Shown piece after piece: positions 19,979 through 31,620 of a stretch of 64,000 nucleotides of DNA. The translations under genes were made by a program, and so were the position numbers. Origin of the DNA: Maniola hyperantus (Eukaryota; Arthropoda; Insecta; Lepidoptera; Nymphalidae); the NCBI RefSeq assembly GCF_902806685.2, contig NC_048539.1, forward strand, positions 14,424,378-14,488,377. Direction: 5' to 3'. Below the pieces are notes generated by a model that saw only the letters and a list, made by a program, of their open reading frames with translations, did no database searches and was not told where the DNA came from. Numbering within the stretch: position 1 is the stretch's first letter; each line of letters begins with the position of its first letter.

Positions 19979-21119
19979 TGTTTGAATGTTTATGCAATAC
20001 AGAGGGAAGAAACCTATCCGACACCTACTTTAGGAAAGTCAGTTTCCTTTTCCGACTTATCTATACATCATATTACTATCGACACTACGATTTTACCACT
20101 CGATGCCTCTAACGATATCACTCAGACTCGCGAGCGGACCATTAGGCTCGTAACGACTATTGACGTGATGAAATCGCAGCCTGGCACCACATAAATAAGA
20201 GCAACATCTCGGATATTGTTTTACTTATTTTACTTAGTATTAATGGCACTTAAGTATACTTTTCTCTTCGGATTTCCTTCTTCCTAAAGGCTCTCTGACA
20301 TCATATTGTGTGATATTTTGATTCGATATCCAAGAAACAGTAAGTACAAGATTATAGAAACCTGTTACCGCTAAACAGAGGCATATTAAAATCGATCGAT
20401 CGGTGCGTTTGGCAAATTAAATATCACCACTATATTAGTTACCTATTTGGAATAAATGATTTGACTTTTAAAATTTTTAAAAAGAGATTTTCAAGGTCCT
20501 ACCTACCTCCTGAACATGAAAAATGAGAGTCATCAAAAAATGGTTTACACCTTCGAGTGATATCAAGTTAAACAGATATTTTAAAATTATTATTACTTAA
20601 GTAGGTTTTAGGACAGATTTTGAAAAAAACCTACCGGAAAAAAAATCGCATTAGCAATTTGCACGACTAGAAGACCTACGTACCTTATGCGTGTTGACGC
20701 GACCTTGACCAGTTTTTTAGTGTAGGAAATGCTTTTGTGTGCAAAATAAGTGCCATCGTCTTACATAAGACGAGACGCAGCCCTTATTTATAAGCCATTA
20801 GACAGGATGATCTGTCTGCCTCTGCAACGTACCTACAGGCATATAACGGACTCCTCTTTGTGCTTACATCTAGACCCGGCATTGCTATAGGTACATATGT
20901 GCGTAAGTAGGAGCTTTACTTAGTTTTTATGTAGGAAGTAATCTCCGGAACTAATGATGCGATTCTGAAAATTCTTTCACTGATAGATAGCTACTTAACC
21001 TTGAATGCTGTATGTAAGTATAATAATTTGAGAGAATCGCTAACAAATTCATATAATTACTTTCATTGCCAAAATGCTCAATGATTTGTTCAAAATATTA
21101 GTAAAAATACCAATTATTC
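19979..21119. other. No gene recognised; repeat debris only
   Basis: The plus ORF 19,982-20,194 (70 residues) has no recognisable domain. Fragment ATTCTTTCACTGATAGATAG near 20,973 is short-repeat debris. Otherwise AT-rich sequence. Confidence 0.4.
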
Positions 21120-21372
21120 ATAAAAATTTAATTCAGTTTACACATTAGTGTTTCTCTCAAATTGTGATTGCGAACACATGCCAATAGTAAGTGTGGGACA
21201 TCATCTACTTCACAGTTGGGAGGATCCCTTTTCCTCATTAAATGTTTAAACTTGTCTAATGGCATGTGTCCGGATCTCAGAATAAATACCTTTAGAAGTA
21301 GCCATATTGTGACACTTACTGTTAGAGCTAGATAGCTAAATACATTTAAGCTCTTATTGGAACGTGACAAAA
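21120..21372 (-). pseudogene. LINE ORF2 C-terminal (zinc-knuckle-like) remnant
   Basis: The minus strand reads FILRSGHMPLDKFKHLMRKR, then DPPNCEVDDVPHLLLACVRN. This corresponds to the post-RT C-terminal region of LINEs with a conserved C--C...H...C pattern (PNCE...VPHLLLACVRN); one Cys of the usual pair is missing. Too short to be functional. Confidence 0.65.
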
Positions 21373-21521
21373 TGATTATGTTTTGCCCTTATCACCGTGG
21401 CCACTTTTTTTGTTTACGTGAGATTTTGGCAAACAACGTGAAGTGAGGTTATGTTGACTCAAGTATTGTAAATAAATCATTGATTCGTTTTGTTGTTTTT
21501 TGTTTTTGAAGTTATTGTGCA

Positions 21522-21592
21522 ATGGTGGGTTGCAGTATACTAGGCTCCAATAGCCGAAGCGAACGCAAAATAGACGAAATAACATTTCACAA
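21522..21592 (+). pseudogene. THAP-domain first exon, isolated
   Basis: An ATG at 21,522 opens MVGCSILGSNSRSERKIDEI then TFHK, matching the N-terminus of a THAP zinc finger (C-x4-C ... FHxFP). The second zinc Cys is replaced by Ser (GCSILGS). The segment stops at a strong donor, CACAA/GTAAGT, in phase 2, exactly where the THAP exon at 42,211 ends. I found no matching second exon downstream to about 26 kb. It may be an orphan exon left by rearrangement, or the first exon of a gene with a very long intron. Known THAP domains bind DNA through a C2CH zinc site; loss of a ligand would abolish that. Confidence 0.5.
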
Positions 21593-21884
21593 GTAAGTAG
21601 CTCTGCTTGAGCGAGAGGGACTGAGGGGGCCACGCTAGTTGCATATCTGATATATCTGTGGTCCGGATGTTCCAAAAGAAACACAAGACTGTTAAAATTA
21701 CTGAGAGGTGTTTAACAGATACGTTTTACATTGCAAGGCGCGGTGGAAGAGGCAAATGGCTGACGCTGGGGATGTCAGCTTATAATTAGGGATGCTATTC
21801 TATTGCTATTGCTGTCCTCGTTCTGATTATATATCTGAGAGAGATCTAACATAGCTCGCTCCATAGCGCGCCGAGCTACTTTTA

Positions 21885-22035
21885 ATTTGTAGACGAGCCC
21901 AACTGTCAGTGTCACTCGTTGCTTGTGCTAGGAGTAGGTACGACAATAGTGCAACGGGCGGGGTTTGAACCGTCAACCTTTCGGTTTTCAGTCCATTCCT
22001 TTGCCCGTTGAGCGATTGAGGCTCTTAACCTAACA
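21885..22035 (-). mobile_element. tRNA-headed SINE-2
   Basis: On the minus strand it reads GAGCCTCAATCGCTCAACGG, then ACGGTTCAAACCCCGCCC (a B-box), then GCACTATTGTCGTACCTACT. Same family as 26,216-26,400. A RNA polymerase III type SINE is inferred from the A/B-box pair. Confidence 0.7.
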
Positions 22036-22486
22036 TAGCTCTTTGCAATTCCTGCTCAGCCCAGCCGATTATAGCTCCTTGTCGAAGTTATATCTACCGA
22101 ATTTGTAATCTCTGCAATGAATCTTTGGATTGTGTTTTGTTTTGCTTAAAATTTTCAAGAGCTTTTCTCTTTGAAAGGTTGAGTTACCTACTTAAAATTA
22201 AATCTATGGCTTTTCAAAAATCAGTTCGTCCTCGAATATCATAAGCTTTCAAGTAGAAATTATCTGCCCTTACAATATTTAAAGGTCAGATTCTATACAT
22301 AAATAAATATTATTAGACGTAGGCCTTTAACAAGTATTTTAATTAATTCAATACCCACATACTCATATTAAAGCTGTATAATTTTTTATTGGAATTGCCT
22401 ATTTTTAGAAAAAAATGCCAAGTTCACTTCCTAATATTACTCCCACGTACCTACCTATTATAAATCACTACCCATATTATTATAAT
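22036..22486. other. No recognisable feature
   Basis: AT-rich sequence; nothing supportable. Confidence 0.45.
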
Positions 22487-22707
22487 TGCGAAAATGGTTT
22501 TGTTTGTTGGTTTATTGGTTTGTTGGTTTACCGTCCAATCACGTCGCGACGGTGCAACGGATCAACGTGATTTTTGACATGGGTCTATACCCATCGCCTG
22601 GTACCTAATTGGCATAGGCTACTTTTTTATCCCGGAAAATCAAAGAGTTTCCACGGGATTCTTAAACACCTAAATCCACGCGGACGACGTCGCGGGCATC
22701 AGCTAGT
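22487..22707. mobile_element. Short-repeat family copy, well preserved
   Basis: ATTGCGAAAATGGTTTTGTT start, CACGTCGCGACGGTGCAACG, ATCAAAGAGTTTCCACGGGA and CGTCGCGGGCATCAGCTAGT end. Confidence 0.7.
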
Positions 22708-23029
22708 AAAAAATTGACATTGTATCTGACATCCTATCAGAATATTTTATTAAAGAAAAATATCATAAGTAGGTACAGATGTCTGGGTTGGCCTGCAAAC
22801 ATACTTAACAGAAAAAGCTTCAGTCAAGCCAAATTTTGCCCGCGACTTCGTCCGCATGATAAAATAATTTATAGCCTTAAGTAAGTAGTTTTAGGTTTAA
22901 CTATGTATTTTGATTTTAATTTAGTTTGTAACGATGGGGCTGACATATAGACCACCTACAAAAGCCTCTTAGAAATATAAGAATTAAAAAAAAGTATGGC
23001 ACTTATGCTGATTTCAAAAATATAATTTT

Positions 23030-23155
23030 AAAAAAATCCAATCAAAAGAGCACTCGGTTTTAGCGAGAGGTTTTAAGAATTAGCGAAATCGGTTCAGCTG
23101 TTCTCGAGATTTGCGATGAGCAACACATTTAGTGATTCATTTTTATAATAGTCTA
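23030..23155. mobile_element. CCCCGGCGAACTTCG-family fragment
   Basis: Keeps only TTAGCGAAATCGGTTCAGCT, GTTCTCGAGATTTGCGATGA and TTCATTTTTATA. Confidence 0.55.
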
Positions 23156-23354
23156 TTTTCGCTTGTAGTTTCATAGTAAGTATTTATATCGTCGACGTTA
23201 TAAGGCTATTATGCTAAGGATGCCAGAGACAATGTTTTATTTTTATTACTTACAGGATAGACTTACGCTTGACGAGAAATGATTTGCTCCAGGTTTTTAA
23301 ATAGTATGTTAAGAATACGGCTAAAAAACTATCGTACCTACTTTGTAACTAATA

Positions 23355-23525
23355 ATGAATCATCAACATCATGATCAACTCATCTCGGGCTCACTGTTGA
23401 GCATGCGTCGCCTCTCAGAATGAGAAGGGTTTGGAAGGGTCTACCACGCTGGCCCAATGCGAATTGGTAGACTTCCACGTTTCCTCACGAAGTTTTGCTT
23501 CACCGTTAAAGCATGTGATATTTAT
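23355..23525 (-). mobile_element. SINE-1 fragment (no tRNA head)
   Basis: Contains CATGATCAACTCATCTCGGG, TACCACGCTGGCCCAATGCG and GTTAAAGCATGTGATATTTA but stops before the tRNA-derived part. Confidence 0.7.
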
Positions 23526-23704
23526 AAGTATAGATTGTTACGGCTATACTCACGTATTTAGTCGACGTAAGCCCGAATGAACGAAGCAAGTAGGTATAGG
23601 CCAAAACAAGTGATATTTAATTGCCTAAAACGCAACGAAACGCATAGAAAAGTTAGAAGCGCGTATCTGGTATCGATCCAATGTCTTAACCTAGTATCAA
23701 TCAA

Positions 23705-23930
23705 AATATGTAAAAGGAAAAGGTGACTGACTGACTGATCTATCAACGCACAGCTCAAACTACTGGACGGATCGGGCTGAAATTCGGCATGCAGATAGGC
23801 ATATGACGTAGATATGACGTAGGCATCCGCTAAGAAAGGATTTTTGAAATTTAAACCCCTAAGGGGGTAAAATAGGGGTTTGAAATTTGTGTAGTACACG
23901 CGGACGAAGTCGCGAGCATAAGCTAGTTCA
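23705..23930. mobile_element. GACTTCGTCCGCG-family repeat, reversed
   Basis: Starts TGTAAAAGGAAAAGGTGACT and ends GGACGAAGTCGCGAGCATAA, a full-length reverse copy with the GACT-repeat tail at its left. Confidence 0.75.
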
Positions 23931-24166
23931 TTTATCACCGTTTAAAAATGCTTAGTAAGATTTATGTTGAATAATATAATAATATTCTGCATTAGACAGG
24001 ATTGAAACGTCAGTATATACACCATCACCGTATCACAATAGAGACGCACGCTATTGTGCGGGCAGCGTGCGGAAATATTGTGTCCTGGCGCGACTGGCGT
24101 GTGGAAAGGATTTACACATAATTTTCTTCAAAATGTTTTAATGCCATTGGTAGTTTTTAGCTGTAA

Positions 24167-24461
24167 GTTGGTTTGATACATCCAGCCGCGAAAATTCAGA
24201 TTTCAGTTAGTTTTTCGAAAATAGTAGACTAATCATACATCGAAAGCTTATGGTAATGAGTTTTGCGGGCATAACACTTATGCATCTACATGTTTTTCCA
24301 TAAAAACTTTGGTCAAAAATACTCATTTACTTCATATTTGTTCCTGAAAGATAATTTTCTGAATTTTCCCAGATTTGCGCCTTCGATGTATGGATAAGTC
24401 TACTATTTTCGAAAAACTAACTATAATTTGAATTTTCGCGGCTGCATCTATCATACCACCT
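24167..24461. mobile_element. MITE-H with about 90-bp inverted repeats
   Basis: Left arm TTTGATACATCCAGCCGCGA ... GTTAGTTTTTCGAAAATAGT ... ACATCGAAAGC pairs with right arm GCCTTCGATGTATGGATAAG ... ACTATTTTCGAAAAACTAAC ... TCGCGGCTGCATCTATCATA. No ORF; a foldback-type MITE of 295 bp. Confidence 0.8.
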
Positions 24462-24784
24462 TAACATTTCTGAACGCAATCTTAAATACTAAAGTAAAAA
24501 GTGATGGAAACTCGGTATAATTTATGGTTATAAAAACTGGTGCTGAAATTGCGTGTCAACTAAACTTTGATGGTCGGTCAAAGTCCGGGTAAATTTCAAG
24601 CTGCTCGTTACAGCTAATAGTGGTTTTAAAATTTACGAACGTTCCATTAAACTTTTAAACCGCTTGCGTCGAGTTTAAATTAAAGTATCGAGTTTTTATA
24701 CCGGCGCGCCGGCGCTGTAAGGAAATTACCTACAGTGATGTTCTAACTTGAACAACTCTAAAATCTTACCTATCCATACTTCCA

Positions 24785-24994
24785 TACTAATATTATAATT
24801 GCAAAAGTTTGTCTGTCTGTCTGCTAGCTTTTCACGGCCCAACAGTTTAACTGATTTTGATGAAATTTAGTACAGAGTTAGCTTACATCCCGGGGAAGGA
24901 CATATAGGCTTTTCATCCTGGAAAATTAAAGAGTTCCCACGGGATTTTTAAAAATCCTAAATCCACGCGGACGAAGTCGCGGGCATCATCTAGT
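24785..24994. mobile_element. TCTG-repeat family copy
   Basis: AATATTATAATTGCAAAAGT, (TCTG)4, CTAGCTTTTCACGGCCCAAC, and the end GACGAAGTCGCGGGCATCAT. Confidence 0.7.
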
Positions 24995-25184
24995 TTATTA
25001 TAAGGCTTAGAATGAAAATTAAATAAAGTTCGTGTTTTACGTCCAGTTTTTATGGAGGTTAAACTATTTTATGAAAGAACTAGCTTATTTTACAATTTTA
25101 ATTTACGAGAATGGTACTCATAATTAATTGTTATTTCAAAATGATTGAATTCGTGGACTAAAGCTTACTATACCTACTAATCTT

Positions 25185-25372
25185 CTATAATATGAATCAC
25201 CAAATGTGTTGGTCATCGCAAATCTCGAGAACCGCTGAACCGATTTCGCTAATTCTTTTTTAATAATATTCCTTGAAGTACGAGGATGAAACGGACGGAA
25301 CGAAGAAAAAAAATTTAAAAAATTTAATCGACTGTTAGGCGGAACGAAGTTCGCCAGGGCAGCTAGTTAGGA
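25185..25372. mobile_element. CCCCGGCGAACTTCG-family copy
   Basis: GTCATCGCAAATCTCGAGAA, TTCCTTGAAGTACGAGGATG and TAGGCGGAACGAAGTTCGCC. Same orientation as 6383-6627. Confidence 0.65.
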
Positions 25373-25627
25373 ATAAATAAACTTATGTTTTAATTCATAT
25401 TGTAAGCTTTGTCAATTCTTCCGCGTCGGCAATGAAAGCGCATGAATTGGTTAGTGATTATCTAAAAATTATTATAGTTTTAGCTTTAACTAATGTACTA
25501 GTTTGATTTTAATTTAATTTGTAACGATGGGGCTGTTATTTATATAGGTCACCTGTAAAAGCCCTTAGAAAATATATCAGATCAGAAAACTATATTACTA
25601 TGTGCCTATAGTATATATAATATATTA

Positions 25628-25802
25628 ATATTAGTTTATGCCCACGACTTCGTTCGTGTGGACTACACAAATTTCAAACCCCTATTTTACCCCTTTAGGG
25701 GTTGAATTTTGAAAAACCCTTCGTCTTATCTGTCCAGTAGTTTGAGCTGTGCGCTAATAGATCAGTCAGTCAGTCACCTTTTCCTTTTACATATATATAT
25801 AG
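25628..25802. mobile_element. GACTTCGTCCGCG-family repeat, internally deleted
   Basis: Starts AGTTTATGCCCACGACTTCG and ends AGTCAGTCACCTTTTCCTTT; the CATGCCAAATTTCAG centre is deleted. Confidence 0.65.
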
Positions 25803-25849
25803 ATTTATAATAGTTATGTATGATTGAACTAATTATTTATTTATCATGT

Positions 25850-26072
25850 CTATCAATATGTATAATTAATTATACATTTATGTATATATTATTATAATTC
25901 TTAATAAGGTTTTTTTGTATTTCCTGTAAGTACTATCCGACACACCTAGTCTCTCCTTTCAAAGGTTGCCTGGCGGAGACTGCTCTGAGCAATACAATTA
26001 TTTTTAGTTTTTAGTTTCATTGTTTTGTCTATGTTGTGTGCAATAAATTGTTTCTATCTATCTATCTAGATA
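25850..26072 (+). mobile_element. LINE 3' UTR with TCTA tail
   Basis: Contains CAAAGGTTGCCTGGCGGAGA, AGCAATACAATTATTTTTAG and ends AATAAATTGTTTCTATCTAT. The polyadenylation-like end and microsatellite tail fit a LINE 3' terminus. Confidence 0.55.
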
Positions 26073-26215
26073 CCTAACGGGCATCTGCTCCAGTCGTGAT
26101 ATTAGTTAATCTTGAACATAAAGCCACCACGAGATCAATGACTGATTGAATATCACGTTACTACATTGCTTGCAAATTTCCGTGTACATTAGATATAATA
26201 TAATACGTCATCACT

Positions 26216-26400
26216 TAAGAGCCTCAATAGCTCAACCGGTATAGGAGTGGACTGAAAACCGAAAGGTCGACGGTTCAAACCCCGCCCGTTACACTATCGT
26301 CGTACCTACTCCTAGCACGAGCCTGACGCTTAGTTGGAGAGGAGGAATATTAGTCATTTAATATGGCTAATATTCTTTTCTTTTTTTTTTAAATAAAAAA
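26216..26400 (+). mobile_element. tRNA-headed SINE-2
   Basis: AAGAGCCTCAATAGCTCAAC (A-box region), CGACGGTTCAAACCCCGCCC (B-box) and TATCGTCGTACCTACTCCTA (body), then a T-rich and A-rich tail. A similar minus copy lies at 21,885 and a fragment at 53,617. Confidence 0.75.
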
Positions 26401-26439
26401 TAAATAAATACCGATAGCATAATCCGAGTGGAATTTATG

Positions 26440-26590
26440 TTGTTTAGAAATCCCGTGGGAACTCTATGATGCTCTGGGATAAAATGTAGCCCATGTCCTT
26501 CCTCGGGATGCAAGCTATATCTGTAGCTTTCGTCGAAATCGGTTAAACAGATGGGCTTTGAAAAGCTAGCAGACAGACAGACATACCTTC
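26440..26590. mobile_element. TCTG-repeat family copy, reversed
   Basis: AATCCCGTGGGAACTCTATG, TGTCCTTCCTCGGGATGCAA and GAAAAGCTAGCAGACAGACA. Confidence 0.65.
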
Positions 26591-26960
26591 ACATATTAAT
26601 AAATAATCTTTATTTGATAAAAGTTTACAAGGTATATATACAATAATACATACAAAACCCTGGTAGTAGCAATGCAAAGTTTCTGGCCCCCAAACTAGGA
26701 TTCCCTGTGCTATGGGATGCCAGTCTTTCGCCCGAATATAAATAGGTAGGTACAGTTAATGCAGATAACTTACTTTTAAATACATAAACAGATTACAGTT
26801 AACAACTAAATATTAAAACAAATAAGTAGTTTTCTTATTAGATGTAGGTAGATATAAAAAAGAAACAAAAAAAAACATTAATTATCGATATTCCTGGCCC
26901 CCGAACTAGGATTCCCTGAGCTACGGGAAGCCAGTTGAATATAATATACTTAGAAGATAA
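26591..26960 (-). mobile_element. LINE 3' end, minus sense, internally duplicated
   Basis: AATAATCTTTATTTGATAAA at the left is the reversed poly(A) end. The block TTCTGGCCCCCAAACTAGGA ... TGCCAGT recurs as TCCTGGCCCCCGAACTAGGA ... AGCCAGT about 215 bases further on. Confidence 0.5.
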
Positions 26961-27519
26961 CAATATAATTTATATTATAATTTTATAATATTAGTATAGA
27001 TTGCATAATACACATGTTATGTAAAGGTCTTATACAGGATACCTAAGTACGAGTATGTGTGCATAAGTCAAGTAAGCCAACTATAAACAGCTATGTACTA
27101 GAGCGATGAGCAACGTAGTTTGTCTAAGGAGTAATAATGTCACTCACTTTTTTTCCAAAAGTACTAGTTCCACCATACCATATCGCAACAGCTAGGTGGG
27201 AATAGGAATTTATGAAAATACTAACATAAAATGAATATAAAAACTCTCAGAAGGTTAATTTAGTCATTTATTTTTATGGTAAATCAGCTAATGTTTTATT
27301 GCAAAAATAAACTATTCTTACTAAATAAAATAATATGCATATTGATTAAAATCAGTGGTACTTATTATATTTTTGATTAAATTAAATAAAAGTTAAGTAG
27401 GGTACATATTTCGCATCCCGCGCGGTATGTCTGATCAAAGCTTTAGAATCATAGTAAACTGACTCGTATCTACATTTTAAGCAATAATTTAAGGTGCAGA
27501 TTTTATAATAGTACTAGCT
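26961..27519. other. No recognisable feature
   Basis: Very AT-rich; no supportable gene or repeat. Confidence 0.45.
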
Positions 27520-27690
27520 GCCCCGGCGAACTTCGTACCGCCTAACAGTCGATTCTTTTTTTTCTCTCCGTAAGAACCATCCTCGTACTTCAAGGAATAT
27601 TATAAAAAAATAATTAGCGAAATCGGTTTAGTTGATCTCGAGATTTGCGATCAGCAACACATTCAGCTATTCATTTTATATAAAGATCTA
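27520..27690. mobile_element. CCCCGGCGAACTTCG-family copy, forward
   Basis: GCTGCCCCGGCGAACTTCGT start, CCTCGTACTTCAAGGAATAT, and TTCAGCTATTCATTTTATAT end. This is the intact start used to name the family. Confidence 0.7.
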
Positions 27691-27920
27691 GGTATTATGT
27701 TGTTCTATGTTAATTTTAAACGAAATCAAAAAGCTAGCATTGTTTACCGCTTAGCACATGGAGACAGGACGTGCCCTGCGGGATTTAATTACCATGCATA
27801 ATACGTGAATAATATAATCGTGAAACTGTTTACGTTTAACGGTTCACTAATTACGCCATACACTAATTTGGAATAACAAATTTGAAGTTCGTAATGCCTC
27901 TAAATAAAGAATTTCTTTTC

Positions 27921-28214
27921 ATGATCAACCCATCGCCGGCTCACTACATAGCACGGGTCTCCTCTCAGAGTGAAAAGGGTTTTGGCCATAGTCTACCACG
28001 CTGGCTATGTGCGTATTGGTAGACTTTACACGCCTTTGAGAACATTATTGAGAACTCTCAGGCATGCAGGTTGTTTTCCTTCGCCGTTTTAGCAAGTGAT
28101 ATTTAATTAATTAAAACGCACATAACTCCGAAAAGTTAGAGGTCCGTACCTGGGATCGAACCCCCGACCTCCAATTAGAATGTGGACGTCCTAACCACTA
28201 GGCTATCACAGCTT
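27921..28214 (-). mobile_element. SINE-1, full length
   Basis: The tRNA-derived head is at the right on the minus strand: AAGCTGTGATAGCCTAGTGG (A-box) and GGGGGTTCGATCCCAGGTAC (B-box). The body ends at ATGATCAACCCATCGCCGG. Thirteen copies or fragments occur in the window. Confidence 0.85.
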
Positions 28215-28249
28215 TTTTCTATTAAACAAAATTTCTATTAGCCAAAAAT

Positions 28250-28365
28250 AAATAAATGATGACCATATGTGGGTCGGCTATTCCAGACAGACAGATAGAC
28301 AGCAGAGTGATAATATCAGGAATATGACTCCGTTTTTACCTTTTGGGTACGGAACCCTAAAAATC
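28250..28365. mobile_element. GGTTCCGTACC-family terminal fragment
   Basis: Contains CCAGACAGACAGATAGACAG and ends GGGTACGGAACCCTAAAAAT. Confidence 0.6.
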
Positions 28366-28393
28366 ACTCAACACCTTAACACTTAATAGACAG

Positions 28394-28930
28394 AGAGCCA
28401 GTGCGTGCCAGACCTTTATTATTTTATAAAAGCTGAAAGTTTCACTGCGTATTGTCCCTAACATTGGGAGGAACATATTTTGTTTGGATCATGGTGACTT
28501 TGGGAAATAACAGGTAATACAGGTGTAAAAAACATTACGTCAAAGTATAAAATATTTTTTTTTAATATTTTCTTGGGAGTAGTATTAGAAATCACGTCAT
28601 GCATTGGCAGACACTTAGTGTCGAGGCAACCCCCGCCAGACACCCTTAAACGCTAATAATTTACTAAATTAAAGGTGTGTACTAGTAGCAGAGGGTTGTC
28701 AGCATATTAGGTGTCTGGCAATGCATGACGTGATTTCTAAAAGGTACCTACTATTCTGAAGAAAACATAAAATTAGACTTTATACTTTGACGTAAGATTT
28801 TTACACCTTTATTACCTGTTATCTCCCAAAAACACCATGATTCAAACAATCAGCCAAGCAAACGTTCCTCCCAGTGTTAGGGACAATACGGAGAGAAACT
28901 TTTAGCTTTTATAAAAAATCCCATTATTTT
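28394..28930. mobile_element. Foldback element FB copy 1 (537-bp palindrome)
   Basis: Left arm AGAGCCAGTGCGTGCCAGAC, ATAAAAGCTGAAAGTTTCAC and GCGTATTGTCCCTAACATTG; the right arm reverses these (CAGTGTTAGGGACAATACGG, GAAACTTTTAGCTTTTATAA). Arms of about 250 bp meet around 28,660. The outermost right terminus is missing. Copies at 30,477 and 59,340. Confidence 0.8.
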
Positions 28931-29387
28931 TTAAAAGAAGTGAATTTATGAACAAAATCTACATAACAATTTCTTCGAACCAAAGTAGAGTAGCAAAAGT
29001 TTTCGAAAAATGAAAGAAATTATTGGAAAACTTGAAAACACGCACATACCTACTTAGATATGATTGGCATAACACTTTTTGAAAGTAATTTATTATATTA
29101 TTTAAAACGACTGTGGGAGAGGAAAATCTTCAAAGAAACGGTAAAAGTTGTTTGTCGTTCAATTTCCTACGGGATTCGGGGCGGATATTTACATAAAAAT
29201 GATTGAGGATGCTATAACAAACAGTCATATTCTCACATCCAACACTTACACACAGGTATGAAATCTGGTAAAATCCTTTAAACCCGAACTTTTTTACTGA
29301 AGAACAGCTCAGTACCTAGCACACCTAAGTAAAACTTGGGTTAGATAGTTGGAAGTGAAAAATTAATAGATTATTTAAAAGTAGACG
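28931..29387. other. No recognisable feature
   Basis: AT-rich; nothing supportable. Confidence 0.45.
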
Positions 29388-29570
29388 AAGCCCGCGACTT
29401 TGTACATCTGGATTTAGGTTTATGTTTAATCCCGTAGGAACTGTTTGTTTTTTTCTAAAGTAGCCTAGGTCCGTCTCCGTAATGCAAGCTATCTCTATAC
29501 CACTAAGCGGCAGTGAAAGGTTATAGACAGACAGACAATACTTTCGTACTTATAATATTAGTATGGATTA
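29388..29570. mobile_element. TCTG-repeat family copy, reversed and diverged
   Basis: CCCGCGACTTTGTACATCTG, AATCCCGTAGGAACTGTTTG, AGACAGACAGACAATACTTT and TTATAATATTAGTATGGATT. Confidence 0.6.
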
Positions 29571-29849
29571 CTTAATAATAATTACCTAATAAGCTATGCT
29601 GATTCCTAGTTCCATGGATTAAAGTACTTAGAAGTATCAAAAATAAATAACGATTTTCGGTAAGAAGGATGGTTATAAAATTGTTTGGGCAAATAGTCCT
29701 AAAATAGGGCTACAACCTAACAGGAATAGCTGGTGTGGTGTAGGTACTTACGTGACTGGAGACCTCGGACCGAGAGTGAAAGCCGTTGATTTTCTATTCA
29801 GTGTTGTGCGCTTCAAGAATTCATTGTAGTATGCGACTTTTCATATCCA

Positions 29850-30097
29850 TGATGATCAATTCATCGCCGGCTCTCTACAGAGCACGGGTCTCTTCTCAGA
29901 ATGAGAAGGGGGTTGCCATAGTCTGCCACGCTGACTAAATGCAGATTGGCAGACTGGCAGGTGTGCAGGTTACGACGTTTTCCTTGACCGTTAAAGCAAG
30001 TGATATTTAATTACTTAAAAAGCACATCTGAAAAGTTAGAGGTCCCCCGACCTCCGAATAGGAGGCTGACATCTTAATCGCTAGGCTATCACAGCTT
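29850..30097 (-). mobile_element. SINE-1 copy, internally deleted
   Basis: Body starts TGATGATCAATTCATCGCCG; the tRNA head ends AATCGCTAGGCTATCACAGC. Part of the B-box region is deleted (only GGTCCCCCGACCTCC remains). Confidence 0.75.
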
Positions 30098-30476
30098 ATT
30101 CATTATACTTAAAGCTTATTTAATGCTGATTAACACTAGAGTAAATGCGATGAAGTGCGCTTTTTATTTGTTTCTAGAACAGAAAATGTGTAACTAACAA
30201 CTAAGTATACCTTACCAATTTTTCTTCTACCTAAATCACGTTTTCACGTGATTCATCGACAAAAGTTACTGCTGTTAAAGTAAAGTGTACTTTTATCCTA
30301 AAAAAGAACACACGCGTCGCCAGAGAACAAGTGATATATTAAGTTCTTGGAAAAACGTTAGAAGAGAACGTAATTTATTTCGAAGCTTTTGTCCTCTTTG
30401 TCTGTTTCCATCGCTTTGGTACAGTTGTAAGTAGTACCCATAGAGTTCCAGCTACTGGCTCTTTTATAATGGCCTA

Positions 30477-30616
30477 AGAGCCAGCGCGTGCCAGACCTTC
30501 CTTATTTTATAAAAGCTGAAAGTTTATCTGCGTATTGTCCCCAACATTGGAAGGAACGTTTGTTAGGATGTTTGTTTGAATCATGAAGGCTTTGGGAGAT
30601 AATCAAAGGTGTAACA
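30477..30616. mobile_element. Foldback element FB, half copy
   Basis: AGAGCCAGCGCGTGCCAGAC, ATAAAAGCTGAAAGTTTATC, GCGTATTGTCCCCAACATTG and TTTGGGAGATAATCAAAGGT. Only the left arm is present. Confidence 0.7.
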
Positions 30617-31316
30617 AATTTACATTTTACTGTTTTAAATTGAACTGCGGATACCCCTGCATTTTAACTTTAAATATTAAAGCGAGTACACAAACGCAAA
30701 AAATACACACGCCTTTTATAACATTGCAAACAAATTGTAAGAAGATTACTCACCAAAGCATATTTCACCGAGTAGATTTCTAACGAAGAGCAAACCTGTC
30801 CGGTTCAGAAATTCAGAATCTTCTACTAGTCTATCATGGACATTTTATTTATATACAATATTAGTTTTCAATTTTATAATAATTTCACTTGTAGACGATA
30901 TTAAATCCCTCTTTGACCGTTTAAGTAAATTCTTTCATAAGTAATATACTTACATACCTACTGCATAGATAGTATAACGATATTATCAAACCTTACTGTA
31001 CCAATATTTTAAAGGACTGGATTCAATTTTAGAGCATATAACTCCGCTATTATACGAGTTACGGGTAGGAGTAGGTACTTATCCGATATCCTTTTAGCTT
31101 ATAAGTGTACCCTATGCCCGCATGAGTTCCAACTTCTAACTAAATAAGTCAATAGTATGCAAATCAAATCCCTAAATAGAGGCTCTCATTTTGAAGTACC
31201 TACCTATTTACAGACCGCAGAACTTTCTATTTCGCATACTTTTGAACCCAACTGATTTGATTTTGCGAGAGCCTAGATCCCTTTTGAAGTTGACTTAGTA
31301 AAACTCCTACATAATA
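30617..31316. other. No recognisable feature
   Basis: AT-rich; no coding or repeat evidence beyond a chance 66-residue ORF that starts within the foldback copy. Confidence 0.4.
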
Positions 31317-31610
31317 TCATCATTATGATCAACCCATAGCCGGTCCACTACAGAGCTCGGGTCTCCTCTCAGTATGAGAAGGGTTTGGCTATAACCCACC
31401 ACGTTGGCCAAGTGCGAATTGTCAGACTTCACACCTTTTGGAACATTATGGAGAACTCTCAGGTTTCCTCACGATGGTTTCCTTCACCGCTAAGCGAGTG
31501 ATATTAATTTTTTTTAAACGCAGATAATTTCGAAAGTTAGAGGTGTGTACCTGGGATCCTCGACCTTCCGTATAGAAGCCGGACGTCATAACCACGGGGC
31601 TATCACGGCA
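31317..31610 (-). mobile_element. SINE-1 copy, diverged
   Basis: CATTATGATCAACCCATAGC body start and ACCACGGGGCTATCACGGCA head end. The B-box is partly deleted (CTGGGATCCTCGACC). Confidence 0.75.
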
Positions 31611-31620
31611 CGTAATAATA

